This document shows positions 11,107 through 24,236 of a stretch of 64,000 nt of DNA, piece by piece. Under the pieces are notes generated by a model, which saw only the letters and a list, made by a program, of their open reading frames with translations, ran no database searches and was not told the origin of the DNA. Source of the stretch: Heterobasidion occidentale. Its lineage: Eukaryota > Basidiomycota > Agaricomycetes > Russulales > Bondarzewiaceae. Position 1 is the first letter of the stretch. Each line of letters opens with the position of its first letter. The position numbers and the translations under genes are program-made. The stretch covers positions 930,001 to 994,000 of the forward strand of contig JBCAQO010000010.1 in assembly GCA_039111635.1 (NCBI GenBank). The letters run 5' to 3'.

Positions 11107-14100
11107 GCTGGTGAGAGGTTGATTGAGGGCCACGTGCGTTGACACCACAACGACCCATAATCGCGCGCTGATGAACACGTGGAAAACGGGCCCTTCACTT
11201 TGACAAGTGATCGCACCCGATTGGGATCCAATGGAAGATACCAAATTGGGTTGGGCGCTTCTACCGCTACTTGAAGTCATGGCGTCTCCGCTGCTTTGCT
11301 CGCATTCGCTCTTTGCCTATCTCCATCAGAGCCTGCGCCAAGTGGGCAATGTAAGATACATACTTTGCCGATGGTCTATAATAACTAAGGGGTGAGCAAC
11401 TATGCTCGGTGAGAGACGCAACGTGATGCGGCTGAAGGGTAGGTAGAAGGACGGAACAAGGTGGACTGTGCATGTGCGTTGGAGTCAGTATCTGGACTGA
11501 GAAAGGTGATACACAATGAGCGGTGAAACAGGAAGGAAAGAAAGGGAAGAAAGGGGACAACGGGAGAAACAGAGAAATAAGGCAAGCAAGAACAACGTGC
11601 ACGATCCAGACAAGCGCAGCGGACGAGGGCTTCCGAGAAAATGAATACAGAAAATGTGTGCAAGGAAGAAGTGAGAGAGAGATGACATACATCATTTGAT
11701 TGCGCCCGATGTTCGGTCCGTCGGCACAGAGGTGTAAGCCCTACATAGCCCTGCATCCGGTCGAGATACACTCGCGGTGACTCGTAGACCGTGTGCCTGT
11801 CCTTGGTACCATCAATGGACACACATCTATACAGACGTACAGACGCATGTGCCAGGGCTTCGATAGTCAGGATGATGTTGATCAGGATGGCGGTGCGGAA
11901 GTGGGAGGTGAGGTGGCAACAGATCCCAGGAAGGTATATCTCATCGGTGATGATAAGCACTGGTCGTAAATGCTTCGTGCGTGGCTAGGACAATCTGCGC
12001 TGGTCGGTGTCTATTGCCCACGAGGAGAAGCGAGTCTTTCTATCGATCAGGCATACCAGCTGAGGTAGCACCCGGAGCTGTGATAGGGTCCAAGTGTTCC
12101 GCCAACCAACGCCGAATCGAGGGTTGTGCGAATGGGTGCGCAAGGCAGCGGTTGCGAGCCGTCTCTTGTTTGAGGGGTACACGCCATTTGGAGAAAGAGT
12201 TCGTTCGGGACCAACATTCTCTTCAAGATCCATTCAGCCGAGTCCGTTCGACATCTGCCGCAGTGTTTCACTCTCCGAGGTCTGCGCCGGCATCTGCGCG
12301 TTCCAAAGACCCCCTGCATAGTTACACTGCTCGCTGAGATAGCATGGCAGATCTCACACGTATCAGATGAACTTGCGGCACATGTTGCACAGGAGACGCA
12401 GACGCGACGCGACGCGAGCAGGCGCGGTGAATTGAATCGAGTCAGCAAGCTTGCGTGCGATGAAAGGAGAGATGTAGACCGACCATATACGCACGACGTG
12501 TTTCCGCCTTCGATCGCGGCGACATTCCTATACTGACACTAGGCTTTTCCAGAAATGAGCGGCAAGCGACGTGCTACCTGACATCGGCCTGTGGTCACAA
12601 GGCGGAGCGGTAAGTACGGCGTGAGATGACCAGGAAGCAAAAAAGTAAGAAAGGAGGAGACAAAAGGGTATCTTCATATCTGCATCAACCCAGAGAGGTT
12701 CTTGGCTGCTGCCGCTATGCAAACGATCACAGTAAGCATAAACAAAAGGTGAGGATCAAGCAAAGAATAAACACCAGGGACAGGTGCAAGGGGTGAGAGA
12801 TCCTACGAGAGATGGTGAAGCAAGGGACATAACCGATGCATACACGAGGAAGAAGGAAGACACAGAGACAGACGTCCAAGATCGAACGCACATGTATCTC
12901 ACACAGGAAGCAGGCACGGTGCTAGAAGAAGCGCGCGGGAGGTACAAGGCAATGCATCAGTGCGAGAAATCGCATCAGTATCGGGTCGAGGTTGACAAAG
13001 AGAATGAAAGAAACAGTGTGAATAGCCGAGGCAGGATGTACGGATTTCGTCGAGAGAAATTTCAGAACGAGTAAGTTTAGAGCGGAGCCTTGACCGATCG
13101 TACACGTCTTTCTGCACTTTCATGTATGCGCTGAATGAAAAACTATGCACTCACTGGTAGGCGGCACTCCTGTCCTCCGCATCACAGCGGTACACCGAAA
13201 CGCACCTATATGCTATTCAAGCGTTCTGCGAGACCGTTTCTTCAGCCAAGCTCCGAAACAATTGCCCCCCGCTCCTGAAGCAGTGTCTTGACCACGTCTC
13301 TTGCTGCTCAAGCACGTATCGTGAAAGGATGCGGGGGGTGCCTCCAAGACGGTACTGCGAAGGTATTGCGCTAGTAGAGCAGGATCGTATGCCCGCTTCA
13401 CGTGGATAGTCGTACAAAAGGACAGAAAGACCGTCAAGGTTAGCAAACTTGAAACAGCAGAAAGATGAACGGGCACTCACAGACTCATGTATGCTCCATG
13501 CAACTCCTCAAATAAGGCTGTCCCAATGAGCGCGTGTTGCTTGCCCTTGCTTTACTCCAGCTGAAGGGAAGTGGCCGTTGGGATCAGCGGAGACGAGGCC
13601 TGGCAGGGTGCGCGTCGAATAGGGAGAGGCGGGGCAGAGAGGGCATACATTCGGCGCTGAGAGACGTATGCGGGTCGCAAAAGCGCGTCGGCGGGTGCCG
13701 TGCGCTGAGGCTATGTTCGTTCATCACATGAGAAACCGGAGTGGTCGTTGACGCGGCGGCCGAGAGAGCATGGACAGCGCGAGCGTCGTGAACGATGAGG
13801 AGCACATCGATGGCCGTGGGAAACGCTTACGACCCCTCCATCCACCCAAGTTCGGCCTTTGTCTCGACGTCCTGCCTCTCCAAACATTGCCCGGCTTCTC
13901 TCGTTCTTCATTCGGCATATCATCAACGTCGCAATATTCCTAGTCCCTCAATACCCAGAACGATGCACGCGAAGATTCACGGACCTAAATCGCAATATCT
14001 GTACCGCGAGATCCATCGGCGTTTCGCTCGCTCGCGGGAGCATCATCAACAGTCTCGCTATCTACTGGTAAGTGCTGGCTTCACAACTCTCGCAGAAAGT

Positions 14101-17100
14101 TCATCCTTTCAAATCTTCACTGTTCCTCTACGCTTCTCTCAGAAGTCAGGCAAGCCGATGCATAGTTGAAGAGGGCCCCCGAGGCCTGCACTTTACGGAC
14201 CACAAGTCCTGATTCGTATCCCATCACTCTCATACACCCGGTGCCGCGCAGGGCAGGTGGCAATGGCAGGACTTAGGTGAGTGTGATATGGTAATGGCAA
14301 TATGTGGGTGTCTATGCGCGCATTAGAGAGTTCCGGCTTGCTGGGAAGCTTTTGTGAGTCGACCCCCGGCATGTGCGAGATACCTGAGCAGAACACGCAC
14401 GATGCCTTGCCGATAGGCACTCGTCGATTCGCACCAGCTGTGCATCAGCACTGCCTCTGATACTACAGTGCATACGATGCTCTGCGAGCGTGCAAAGGAT
14501 GCAGAGGATCTTTCTGCCCAGGCAATCTTCCGATACTAATATTCTTGTAAGTTCGTACGGGTGCTCGAATGTAAGTTAACACATCTCAACGTCGATCCTT
14601 GACGACAACGAGTAGACATGCTCGCAGTTCCCTGACATATGGCCTGGTCATGCTGCCCACCGCACCCTCTCATTTCGCTTGGCGGCGAAGGTGGAATGGG
14701 CCTGTTCTGAATGGTCATCACCCATTCCATTACCTGGCTCAGCGTCCGACGCGATGCTCACATTGCGCTCAAGGCCTTGCACGAAGTCTGCGTAAGTTCA
14801 GCCCAATATCGAATCGGACTGTCTATTCACCAACGTAATGCTGAGCACCGGGACGCAGAGCATGAAGCAGGCGGAAGCACCTAGTGAGCGCAGGCTGCCT
14901 TGAGTCGCACTGGTGACCATGGTCTCTTCCAAGACCTCTGAGACTCGTCGCTGTTTCTCAGCAACGACGCCTGCTGCCCTTTGCTGCGAATCACATACTG
15001 CCTCTACATTTCCTCGTCTGCCTCTCGTGCTTAGTTTTTGTCTATAGCTCTCGTCATTCTCTTCTCGGTCTCAGCGACATCGAACAGGGCGCATTTCACC
15101 CTCCGACACTACCTCTCTACTGCGTGCTCTGAGCGACACGGTCAAGGCACATAAATGGACCTCCCTTCGTTTCGGGTCAGCGCAGGGCACATGAATGCGA
15201 ACTCTGTGCCATCAGCCCTCCGTACACGCACATATGCTCCTGAATTCGGCGTCACCGCATGTGACGCTTGCGACGCAGTATGGGTACCTGTCGAGGACGG
15301 GGTAGGCGGAGCTGGAGACAGCGCATGTCTCGATGCTTTAGGGCACGACGCAAGCGATGGGTATTGATCTTGTGGTCTCCGTGGCAGGTTGAAGAACCGA
15401 AGCGAGCATAAAAGCACCTACGGAGGAAAAGAGCGAAGATAGATGGAGAGGCTGCTCACGATTCGATGGCGCCGAAGACGTTGCACATCGGTAGGTCAAC
15501 GCAAGAGGCGGAGACGTTCCGTACTCGGTTGCTCAGTTTACGAGTCGAAATGAGCAGTCCCAGTTCGATATTGTTGTTTCAAAGGAAGTGACAGCATCTG
15601 TGAGTGAATCAGCGAATGTGCGCAGGAGTCGATTTGTTAACAAGAGAGATGGCAGGTCGCAGAAGGGATGTTTTCGGAAAAATACACAACGGTTCTCGGA
15701 AAGAATGCACAACGTGTATGTTTGTTGTATTCTGGATGCCAGAGCGATGCCCCGTATAGCGAGCATGTAACATGGGGAGAGTAAGAGTGAAAACGGAGGC
15801 TCACGATTGAGAAGCTCAGTATAGAGTTGTGCGCTAACTGATGTTTGGAGTAGACGATCGGCGTTCCTGCCAGGCTCCGAAAAGATTCTTGAGGTCTTAA
15901 AGAAAGAAGAGACGAATAAAAGCAAAAAAAAAAACTCCCACACCAGTGAGAAGTGACTAAACGAAGGTATCTTGTGGATGCACTCGGGGTGGGTATTTTG
16001 AAGACGACTGTCGTCGATCTGCTAGGGATTTCGGGGAAGGGGAGGGCTGCTGAGGAATAGCGATGCAAGGGACAGTTAAATAATATAATGACGAGCTTGA
16101 GGTAGACTATGATGAGAGAAATCAGGGAGAACCGACTTGAATCACGAACGTTTCCCACGATGCCTCACCCTCCGCCGTCGTCAGACTCGTCGCTCGCGAT
16201 GCTCTTTCAAGAGAACTCAACCCGTCCGCAAGCTCATCTCTCATCACTTCGCGTGTCCGCTACATGTTCTCAACGCTCTTCGCCTCTTCTGCTTCCTGGC
16301 TTTGTCTGAACTGCTTGCAGGCGATAGTCACCCGTCGAAGGATCGCGTTCTGATCGCTAGCCGACCACCCACCCGAGCCGACTGGCATTCTGCCTAGCCC
16401 TTGGCTCTGAAAGACTCCATGGTATCCCACCGAAGTAAAGCAAAAACAAGCCGGGCGCACCCAGTGGGATCCCCGCACAAAGCTCAAGATTCTACAGCTA
16501 TTCGATTCATCCATACCGCACAGAGCGTTTCAACCTGGAAGGAGTGACAAGCAGATGAGTATGTCCAATATGAGCCCCGTTTCGACACTGATTTTATAGC
16601 GTATGTATGCTCGATAACAATGTCACCGTCTTCGGCCGTACAGTCATAAATGCTCTAGATGGATATGCGGTCCTCTTGATAGAAGTCGAACGCCATGCAC
16701 TGGTTTTCGTCACTCATAATCTACCACGCTTCGCGCTCTGTTTATGGGGATATCGATGTGGATCCATGACCACCTGCACGCTTCCAAGACCGCCCAAAGT
16801 GACGGCATGACCTTTCTGACTGAGCTTCGTTACTTCCCTTTCTCTGACGGCCTGAACATCCTAATCAGGTGCAATCTGAACTTGTACGTCCTCTCCCTCT
16901 CCGTAGTGTACGCATATCTGGATCGTGCTTTCATCTTATTCCCCTTTCATTCCTGGTTCCTCCTTTTCAATTTCCACACTCGCTCAGTTGTATTTCCCTA
17001 TCTCGGCGTTTGTTCAGATATCGATCGGAGACGTACAGTTGAACTCGTGTCGTCCTTCTTCTCACTCTTCTGCCGCTTCACGTCGCGTCTTCCAACAAGT

Positions 17101-17397
17101 ATAAATACCCATCTCTTGGCCACTGTAGACTAACGTCCATTCTTATATCGCACATCGCCCACTCAGCGCAGGCTCTGATGGAGACAGGCAAAAAATGAAC
17201 GCAAGCAAAGCGGTGGGGACAACTTGATTTCTATCGTCGCAAGCGCCCAACCCAATTTGACGACTTCTTTTTGGTCACGATTGAGCGCGTTCTCGAAGTG
17301 AAGGAGCCGTTCTCCGCGTGTTCATCAGCGCGCTATCATTCGATCTTTATAACACTCGCATGTGCCCCAAATCAACCCTTTACTATCATGTCCACTC
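11107..17397. other. Inter-NLR region; conserved 5' flanks, otherwise no gene
   Basis: The outer parts, about 11107-11700 and 16900-17397, are diverged inverted copies of each other and are the upstream regions of the two NLR genes. Both contain ggcgcaggctctgatgga and gcgcccaacccaattt. In the middle, no open frame gives a recognisable protein. A minus-strand frame at 11960-11700 has hydrophobic stretches, and another at 15943-15533 looks weakly protein-like, but neither can be assigned. Copy C of the dispersed repeat lies at about 13800-13835. No intact transposon or terminal repeat was seen. Confidence 0.5.
13800..13835. repeat. Short dispersed repeat, copy C
   Basis: Third and most diverged copy (catcgatggccgtgggaaac). 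It is preceded by the agcgcgagcgtcgtgaacga segment that also precedes copy B. Confidence 0.5.
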
Positions 17398-20300
17398 CAA
17401 CGATGTCGAGCCCGGCACCGCTGTAAGTTTCGTTGTTCATTTCCTTCGCCATGCACGTTCCTAAATCCGAAGCTTCACCGTCTCACTCTAGAGAGCCCTC
17501 TAAGCCTCAAGAGAAGATCAGCTTGGAAGTCACAGGTGCGTGCGAATGGCTGAGTCGACGGGTGGTCTCATAGCTAGCACAGTCGTCCGCGCGACCAGTC
17601 TGCCCAAGTCGATAGCCTCGATTGTAGTCGGCCAAGAAACGGAAAATTCTACTGCGTCGTGACGATCGGCGAGGAGCGGCAAGAGACGAAGGTCGCTCGC
17701 CGAAGCAGCACTCCGGAGTGGAACCAAGTTTTCTCCTTGTACGACCGTTATTTGTATTGTTCTCTGCCTTGTTACTGAATCCGCGCATCGCTGGTTTTAG
17801 TGACGCCCACCCAAATTCCACTTTGAAGATCGAAATATTTGCTCGCCGCAAGATGCGCAAGGACCAGCACATCGGCTTCATCTCGGAACCGATTTCTGTC
17901 ATATGTCCTTCGATATTCGAAGTCGGCCCCGAAGGTCCGTCGGTGTGCTGTAATGTCTAATTTCATTCGCGATACTTACATCTCTCAGACGTTACCAAGA
18001 CCATATCAGGAGAACCGGGCGCCTACATCACCTTGCGATTCGAAACCAAATTCGACATTGATTCCGTGCGAGAATTGCCTGCCAATGAGACTCTGCCGAC
18101 GATCCCAAACGGTCTCGACTCCCAGGACTTGCCGCAGGAGGTGCCTACAGACCTGATCTCAGAGAAGATGCCCGATCTGGAGCGTCGTTTATCTCAAATG
18201 CACTCGCTATATCGACCTGTCAGTACACTCATCGAAAGCGCAAGCCCTGTGTCTTCGGAAGCCAGTTCTTTTGGCACAACATGGGGGCCCCTCTTCGACG
18301 ACATCAAGATCTTTTGCGAGTTCACGGACAAGCTCGCAGAAGTACGCGTTGATTTTGCACCTCCCAACGTCAGGACGCTTACATATTATTGTTAGGTACA
18401 TCCCTACGCTAAAATGGCCTGGAGCTTCCTATCTTTACCTGTGAAGGTGTGTCTCTCAACAGTTCCGACAGATATCGTGGCGATGCTGATAGAGCTTGCT
18501 GCTTGCGAAGATCTTCCAGAAACAGATGGAGCGAGACACAAATATCTTGAAGCTGTTTGATAGAATGAATCATTCTATAGTATTGTGAATGATATGAAGA
18601 CGGAATTCGAGGACAAGCCCGAGAAGGCCATTACGCTACAAGACCTATTCAAACGGATTGCTCGACAGACCACAGAGTGCTACTACTTCATCTCTGAATA
18701 TGCGAACACCGAGGGATTTCGTGAGCCCTATCCCCCGTTGAACTATATCATTTGTTAATTACTTTTTTCTTCTTGTAGTAAAACGAACAGGAAAGAATGC
18801 AATTTCATCGACGGATGAGACGATCACCAAATTCTGTAACGCGTTCATCGAACTCAGGAAGGAATTTGATACTAGAGTGGCTGTACAAACTGGGATAGTC
18901 GCCAAATCTATTCTCGACAAAGTGGAATATATCCTCGACGACGTGGAGCATATTCTGAGTGATACGGACAAGATCAGTACGCAAATGTGACGGCCACTTG
19001 TGTTTATCTGCACCTGACTCAAAGCCCTTTCTGTAGGGATTAATATTGATTTGAGGGAGATCAGATACGTGCCTGAGGCCAGTTTCGATAAGAAAAAGGA
19101 GTGCCAGCCCGGAACTCGAACGGCAATTTTGGACGAAATTTCAGCTTGTATCAATGCGGAGGATGCTCCCCGCGTTCTTTTGCTCTCTGGCGCTGCAGGG
19201 ACTGGAAAATCGGCTATCGCTCACACCATCGCTCACCAGTTTAAGAGCCTCAATCGTCTTGGATCGTCTTTTTGTTTTGCACGCAGTGAGGCTTGGCGCG
19301 GTCCTGAACGACTGTTTGCTCATGTGGCTCGCGATTTGGCTGAATTTGACGAGTGCATACGGCGCACGCTATGGAGAATTGTTCAGGGCGATACAGCGCT
19401 CCGTACTACGTTACACATCGACAAGCAGTTCAACAATTTCATTCTGAAACCACTCAAGGAACTCACGCTCACTGGTCCCTTCGTCATTGTCATCGATGCC
19501 TTGGATGAAAGTGGCGATATCCAATCCCGGCAAGAGCTACTCCAGTTACTCGCTGAAAAAATTGCAGATCTTCCTTCCAATGTCCGCATGCTTCTCACAT
19601 CTCGCCCTGAGACAGACGTCGAGCGTCTATTCAAACCGAATGCCTACATGATTCTGAAGAGAATGCAGGATATCCCCCCTCAGTTGACTGAGCTCGATAT
19701 CACAACATACATTCACAACCGTCTGAGCGGTCCCGGTGACAGTGTCATCGATGATGCACGCAGAAGCACGCTTGTGTCCAAATGCGAGGGACTATTCCAG
19801 TGGGCATCCGTTGCCTGCACATTTATTATAGGTCTGGGCATCACTGGATTGGAGCCCTTGGATCGATACAACCTTCTGATTGAGGCCAAGGTCCATGAAA
19901 CAGCAGGCTTAGATGGCCTATACACTACCGTGTTGTCCTATTTGTTTCCGATCCAAAAATCTGCCGCATTGGATAAAACCATCATGGACGGCTTCCAAAC
20001 TATCATGGCGCTTGTGTTGACGACATTCGAGCCTGTCTCGCTCGAATCGCTCAACGAGATGTCCCGTAGTGTCGAGGAGGGGATTATCAGCTTGCGGCCG
20101 GAAAGCATATTAGGTGGTATGGGGTCTGTGTTGCGAGGTGTTACCGAGGAAGAACCGATTCGTCCTCTACACACCTCATTCCGTGACTTCTTGTTGGATC
20201 CCTCGCGCAGTGGAAGATATCATGTTGACACATCCCGAACCCACAGAGATTTGACGCTCGCTTCCCTGCATATCATGGAGAAACAACTGGCGTTCAATAT

Positions 20301-20764
20301 CTGCCATCTGGAATCCTCGTATTTGTTGAACAGGGACATCCCCGACCTTGCCGACCGGGTTCGAGAACGGATACCCGCACATCTTTCCTATTCGTGCCGG
20401 TTCTGGGCAAGTCACTTGCAAGCTATAGAGACAGGTGTCGCATCCGATGCCAAGCTCTTCAGAGCTGTGGAAGTGGTGCTCAGGGATAAAATCTTGTTCT
20501 GGCTCGAGGTAATGAGTCTGCTGGGTAAGATACCTGGGCTGCGCAAGCGATTTCCTCGTTTGTAAATTGGAGTTCGGTAAGTGAGCTGTCAGCATAGAAA
20601 TACCTGAATGAATGATGACATTTTTTGCGATGGCTCAGATTATACGTACTGGAAAAATATTTGAGTTAGCGCATGATGCGCATGCATTCGTGAATGTGTT
20701 TGGGCTGCCCATATCACATGCGACGCCGCACATATATTTATCCGCACTGCCATTCACTCCACCT
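17398..20764 (+). pseudogene. Decayed inverted NLR paralogue (C2-NACHT, WD40 lost)
   Basis: Same exon order as the NLR at 5391-11106, in opposite orientation: short start exon at 17398, C2-like exons, helical region and NACHT. The NACHT part keeps Walker A GAAGTGKS and a Walker B ending VIVIDALDE. Three single-base losses break the frame relative to the paralogue: in the C2 exon near 17608 (aagtcg for aaggtcg), near 18573, and at 20536-20538 (three G where the paralogue has four). The 62-bp intron before the WD40 exon is kept (20577-20638). WD40-exon homology stops abruptly after SALPFTP near 20762, and unrelated DNA follows, so all WD repeats are gone. If the frameshifts were sequencing errors it would encode a sensor-less C2-NACHT protein. 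Confidence 0.8.
19786..20762 (+). repeat. Near-identical inverted tract shared with 8713-7733
   Basis: From the codons for EGLFQWASVACTF to the break after SALPFTP, about 980 bp match the minus strand of 8713-7733 with only a handful of differences that I can count, including the intron. DNA on the 5' side of the tract is visibly more diverged (many substitutions per 60 bases), and DNA on the 3' side is unrelated. The sharp rise in identity inside otherwise diverged paralogues is the mark of gene conversion. Confidence 0.85.
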
Positions 20765-21055
20765 GTGTGGGTGCCCTTTAGATTCACAGCCCTGCCAGAT
20801 GATTATTGTACGGTGGTCGAATTCTAAGGAGATGGTTGGGTGGTCAGTCGGACCTCGCAATTCTTGTTTTGAGTGCCTTTCGAGCTTCATTGGAGCAAGG
20901 TGGGATTCTTCTGTGGATTGCAGCCGACACAGCTTAATCTCAGACATCTTTCTCACGGACAAGCAGTTGCCAAAAATTTTCAACGATCCCCCAAAGAGCT
21001 CACATCACAAGGGACGTAGAATGTACGAGTACTTCTGCGTCATGTAGATAAAAGT
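20765..21055. other. Unrelated DNA after the WD40 break
   Basis: No gene or recognisable element was seen. This stretch replaces the WD40 exon of the decayed NLR and ends at the tRNA gene. Confidence 0.6.
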
Positions 21056-21156
21056 GGACATTGAGAGGATTGAACTCTCGACCTCACGCAGATGTAAGCC
21101 CAAGTTGCAAGATTGGATCTTGCGAAGCGTGCGCGCTACCACTGTGCCAAATGCCC
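21056..21156 (-). tRNA. tRNA-Ala(CGC) with a 30-nt intron
   Basis: The minus strand folds as a full cloverleaf. The acceptor arm GGGCATT/AATGTCC contains the G3-U70 wobble that identifies alanine tRNAs. The D arm is GCAC-AGTGGTA-GCGC, the anticodon stem CACGC/GCGTG, the anticodon CGC after TT, and the T arm GAGAG-TTCAATC-CTCTC. About 30 nt sit between the base 3' of the anticodon and the last loop base, the canonical place for a nuclear tRNA intron; without them the tRNA body is 71 nt. The D stem has one A-C mismatch. Alanine is supported by both anticodon and G3-U70. Confidence 0.9.
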
Positions 21157-22217
21157 TTGCGATATGTCAGAGTTACAAAAAACATACATAGATTGTAGAA
21201 ATTTCAATGGACACAACAGCGCTATCAAATTTTATGTCTTTCGAGTTCGGTTGGCTGAGCGATAAGTATGTCTGGAGAGCATGCATTGAGACTATCTCGT
21301 AAAGATGTTCAGTCATAATATAAGTAGGATCCTGTGCAGAGATGCATCGCTGGTGAGAGATGTTGGTCGTCGTGAGCACAGAGAGGATCAAAGTACTCGA
21401 CATGGAGCGTGATGGAATACCTGGACAACCAGATGGATATAAGCATTCAGAATAGACCAAAGAACGCCACAATGTCTAGCGAAGGAGCAATGTGTCGCTT
21501 GTACAACCATCTAGCTGTAAACTGTACAGAGGCCTAGGGTGACTTCTGTTGGTCAAGCTACAACGGAAGTTCATTCAGCGAGCGACACTTCCATGATCTT
21601 CAAGGGCTAGCAAGGAAAGATCAAATCCATCCTACACAGCAGAGGACGGAATAAGGCAGAAAATTCGAGCGAGCTGCAGAGGGTGCACAGACGCGGCCTT
21701 TCGATTCTAAGAGGTCCAGGAGTATACATGTCCCACAGGAAGGGCAAAGGTGGTGGCAGAGGAGGAACGGGATTAACAGAGATCGTAGATATCCTGCAAC
21801 CCGTATGCGGGCCGAGCGGGCGGAAAAGTCAGTCAAGAGTGACATCGCGTACCAGAGTCAAGTTGCCTCTGTGAAGCTCAGTGTCTGGAAGAAACCAGGA
21901 ATATTTTTCCTAATTTTGAACGATGTAACGCGGGTCCTACTTAGAGATTTCACCAGCTCCATAAACCGCGGTGGTGGAGTGTAAAGCTCTCAAAAGTCGT
22001 CAGGCGGATGACCCAGTAGGCTTGGCTTGACAGAGAGTGCGGGAGATTTGATAGACCTGGAGATACATCCAGCTCACTGAAGGTTGGAGTTGTGGATGAA
22101 GCGCCACCGACGAGCACCGACGCCTCACCAGGCGCGCGCCGGCAAACACCGACACCACAAATTTCTGAAGTGCGAGCCAAGCTGGGATCCAACCAGCACC
22201 CATCCAACGCAACCCCC
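21157..22217. other. Intergenic stretch, no gene identified
   Basis: No convincing coding sequence. An in-frame ATG at 22092 lies upstream of the preferred RRP9 start, so the last 120 bp may be either 5' UTR or an N-terminal extension of that protein. Confidence 0.55.
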
Positions 22218-24236
22218 ATGCCTGACTCCTTCTTCGCCGCCCAAAAAACGCGCAAGCGCAAGCGCTCGACGACAGCGCGCGACTCGGGCGGCCCCGCGAG
22301 CAAAAAGCCTACACGCACAGCGGGGGCGAAAGGGCCGGCAAAAGGGAAGGGCAAAGAAAAGGCGCGGACGCGGACGCGCGATGAGGAGCTGGAGTCGGAT
22401 GGGACGCAGGATGAGGGCGTGGACGATATGGATCTGAGGGCGGAGGAGGTGGACCCGAACGAGAGCGGGGAGGAAGATGAGGAGGAAACGCCTGCAGAGA
22501 AGAGGTTGCGGCTGGCGAAGCTGTATCTCGAGTCGGTGAAGGGCGGTTTAGGTACGTGGTCCATCCCTGTTTGCGTCCTGATTTTGGACGGCGCACAGCA
22601 CGCACCAACTGATTGATGCCTTGTTTCTCTTCTAGCGGAGGGCGAGTTCGACGCTGCAGAGATCGACAAGGAACTCATCTCTGCACGACTAAAACAGGAC
22701 GTACTAGAACATGCAGGGAAAGTGCACTTGTTCGTTGCCGACACAGTGCGCATTCTACATCTCGCGTTCGCCTCGCTGTACTCAAATCACCGTCTCTCAG
22801 TTTGATTTTAGTCGTTCATCGCCAATACTACGAACACGGGGACACCGTTTCTCCGTCACGTCTGCCGTAGCATCAGAAGACGGTAAATACATGTACACCT
22901 CTGGAAAAGAAGGATCCATCGTCAAATGGGACCTTCACACCGGCTCGAGGCTTGCTTCCTTTCCCAAAGTGCGGCCGCCAAAAGCTGAGGCGAGCGGTCA
23001 CAGCAAAAAGAAGGGGAAGGAGAAGGTAGGCCCGGCAGATGTGGACGGGCATACGGATGAGGTACTGACTCTTGCATTGAGCGGGGATGGAAGATACCTC
23101 GCGAGTGCAGGTAAGGACCGGAGAGTGGGCGTATGGGACACCGAAAAGGATGAGTGGGTCAAAGGGTTCGGTGGACATCGAGACACTATCTCAGTGCGTC
23201 TCAAAAAAATCTTGACATCACTCCTCTCCTTGACTTTTACCAGTCAATAGCGTTCAGGAAGGGTTCGCAGCAATTGTACACCGCCTCCTTTGACCGGACA
23301 ATTAAATTATTCGATCTATCTGTGATGGGGTACGTTGAGACGCTGTTCGGTCACCAGGATTCCGTGCTGGCAGTAGATGCACTTCGTTCGGAGACAGCCG
23401 TCAGCGTTGGAGGGAGGGACAAGACCGTGCGATTTTGGAAAATAATAGACGAGACGCAGCTCGTATTTCGCGGGGGAGGGCGGAGTGCAGTTCGGGAGTT
23501 GCTTGAGGGTGGGGCCTTGGAGGGGCTAGAGGAGGACGAGGAAGGTGCAGAGGGAGAGGGCAAGAAAAAGCCGAGGAAGGAGGGTAAAAAGTTCGTGGAA
23601 GGGAGCTTGGAGTGCGTAGCGATGATTGACGAGTCGACGTTCCTGAGTGGCGGCGACAGTGGGTGAGTATCCTGTCGTGCGAGGGTCAAACCTGGTCTGA
23701 CTGGCATGACAGATCAATATGCCTGTGGACAACGCAGAAGAAAAAGCCTATATTCACGCAGGCTGTCGCGCACGGTCTCAACGAGACACCCTCTGAGACG
23801 GAAGGCGTCGTCAAAACTCCTAGATGGATCACCGCCCTTGGGTCCCTGCGATATTCAGATCTCTTTGCGTCTGGTAGCTGTCAATCATCCTCTCTCCCGC
23901 CCTCAGTACTGATTTTTTGCAGGGTCGTGGGATGGTGACATCCGGCTATGGAAACTCGATGCAAAATTGAGATCATTCTCGGTCGTGGGCACGGTGTCTG
24001 CGCCCGGCGTGATCAACTCACTCCAGTTCATCTCGCCTCCTAAGGGATCCTTCGATGATGTGCTATGGGCGCGTCCCACAGACGGGGCAAATGATGCGCC
24101 GGTAAAAAAGGCGCCTGTTCTGCTGGTTGCTGGTGTTGGGCAGGAACAGCGACTAGGGCGCTGGATCATCGTAAAGGGAGACGGGGCACGGAATGGGGCA
24201 ATTGTTGTAGCTTTACAGCATCGGACGTTACTTTGA
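22218..24236 (+). CDS. RRP9: U3 snoRNP WD40 protein Rrp9 (U3-55K)
   Basis: Component of the box C/D U3 snoRNP, which acts in the nucleolus in 18S rRNA processing. Six exons (22218-22551, 22636-22745, 22801-23193, 23244-23662, 23713-23873, 23923-24236) join in frame to give 576 aa. The N-terminus is basic and acidic low-complexity (KTRKRKR, then EEDEEETPAEKRLRLAKLYL, a Rrp9 signature). WD repeats follow, including GKYMYTSGKEGSIVKWDL, DGRYLASAGKDRRVGVWD, YTASFDRTIKLFDL and GSWDGDIRLW. A Lys/Glu-rich insert sits between blades. I chose the ATG at 22218 (MPDSFFAAQ) because family members often start close to this motif; an upstream in-frame ATG at 22092 would add 42 residues. No defects were seen. 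Confidence 0.92.

Noticed and set aside
11400..11960. Minus-strand frame with hydrophobic parts, possible membrane protein
   Set aside because: It overlaps the duplicated 5' flank of the NLRs and shows no family motif or consistent splice; left unassigned.
15533..16158. Overlapping minus-strand frames as a gene
   Set aside because: Low-complexity, hydrophobic and Ser-rich peptides with no motif; frames conflict.
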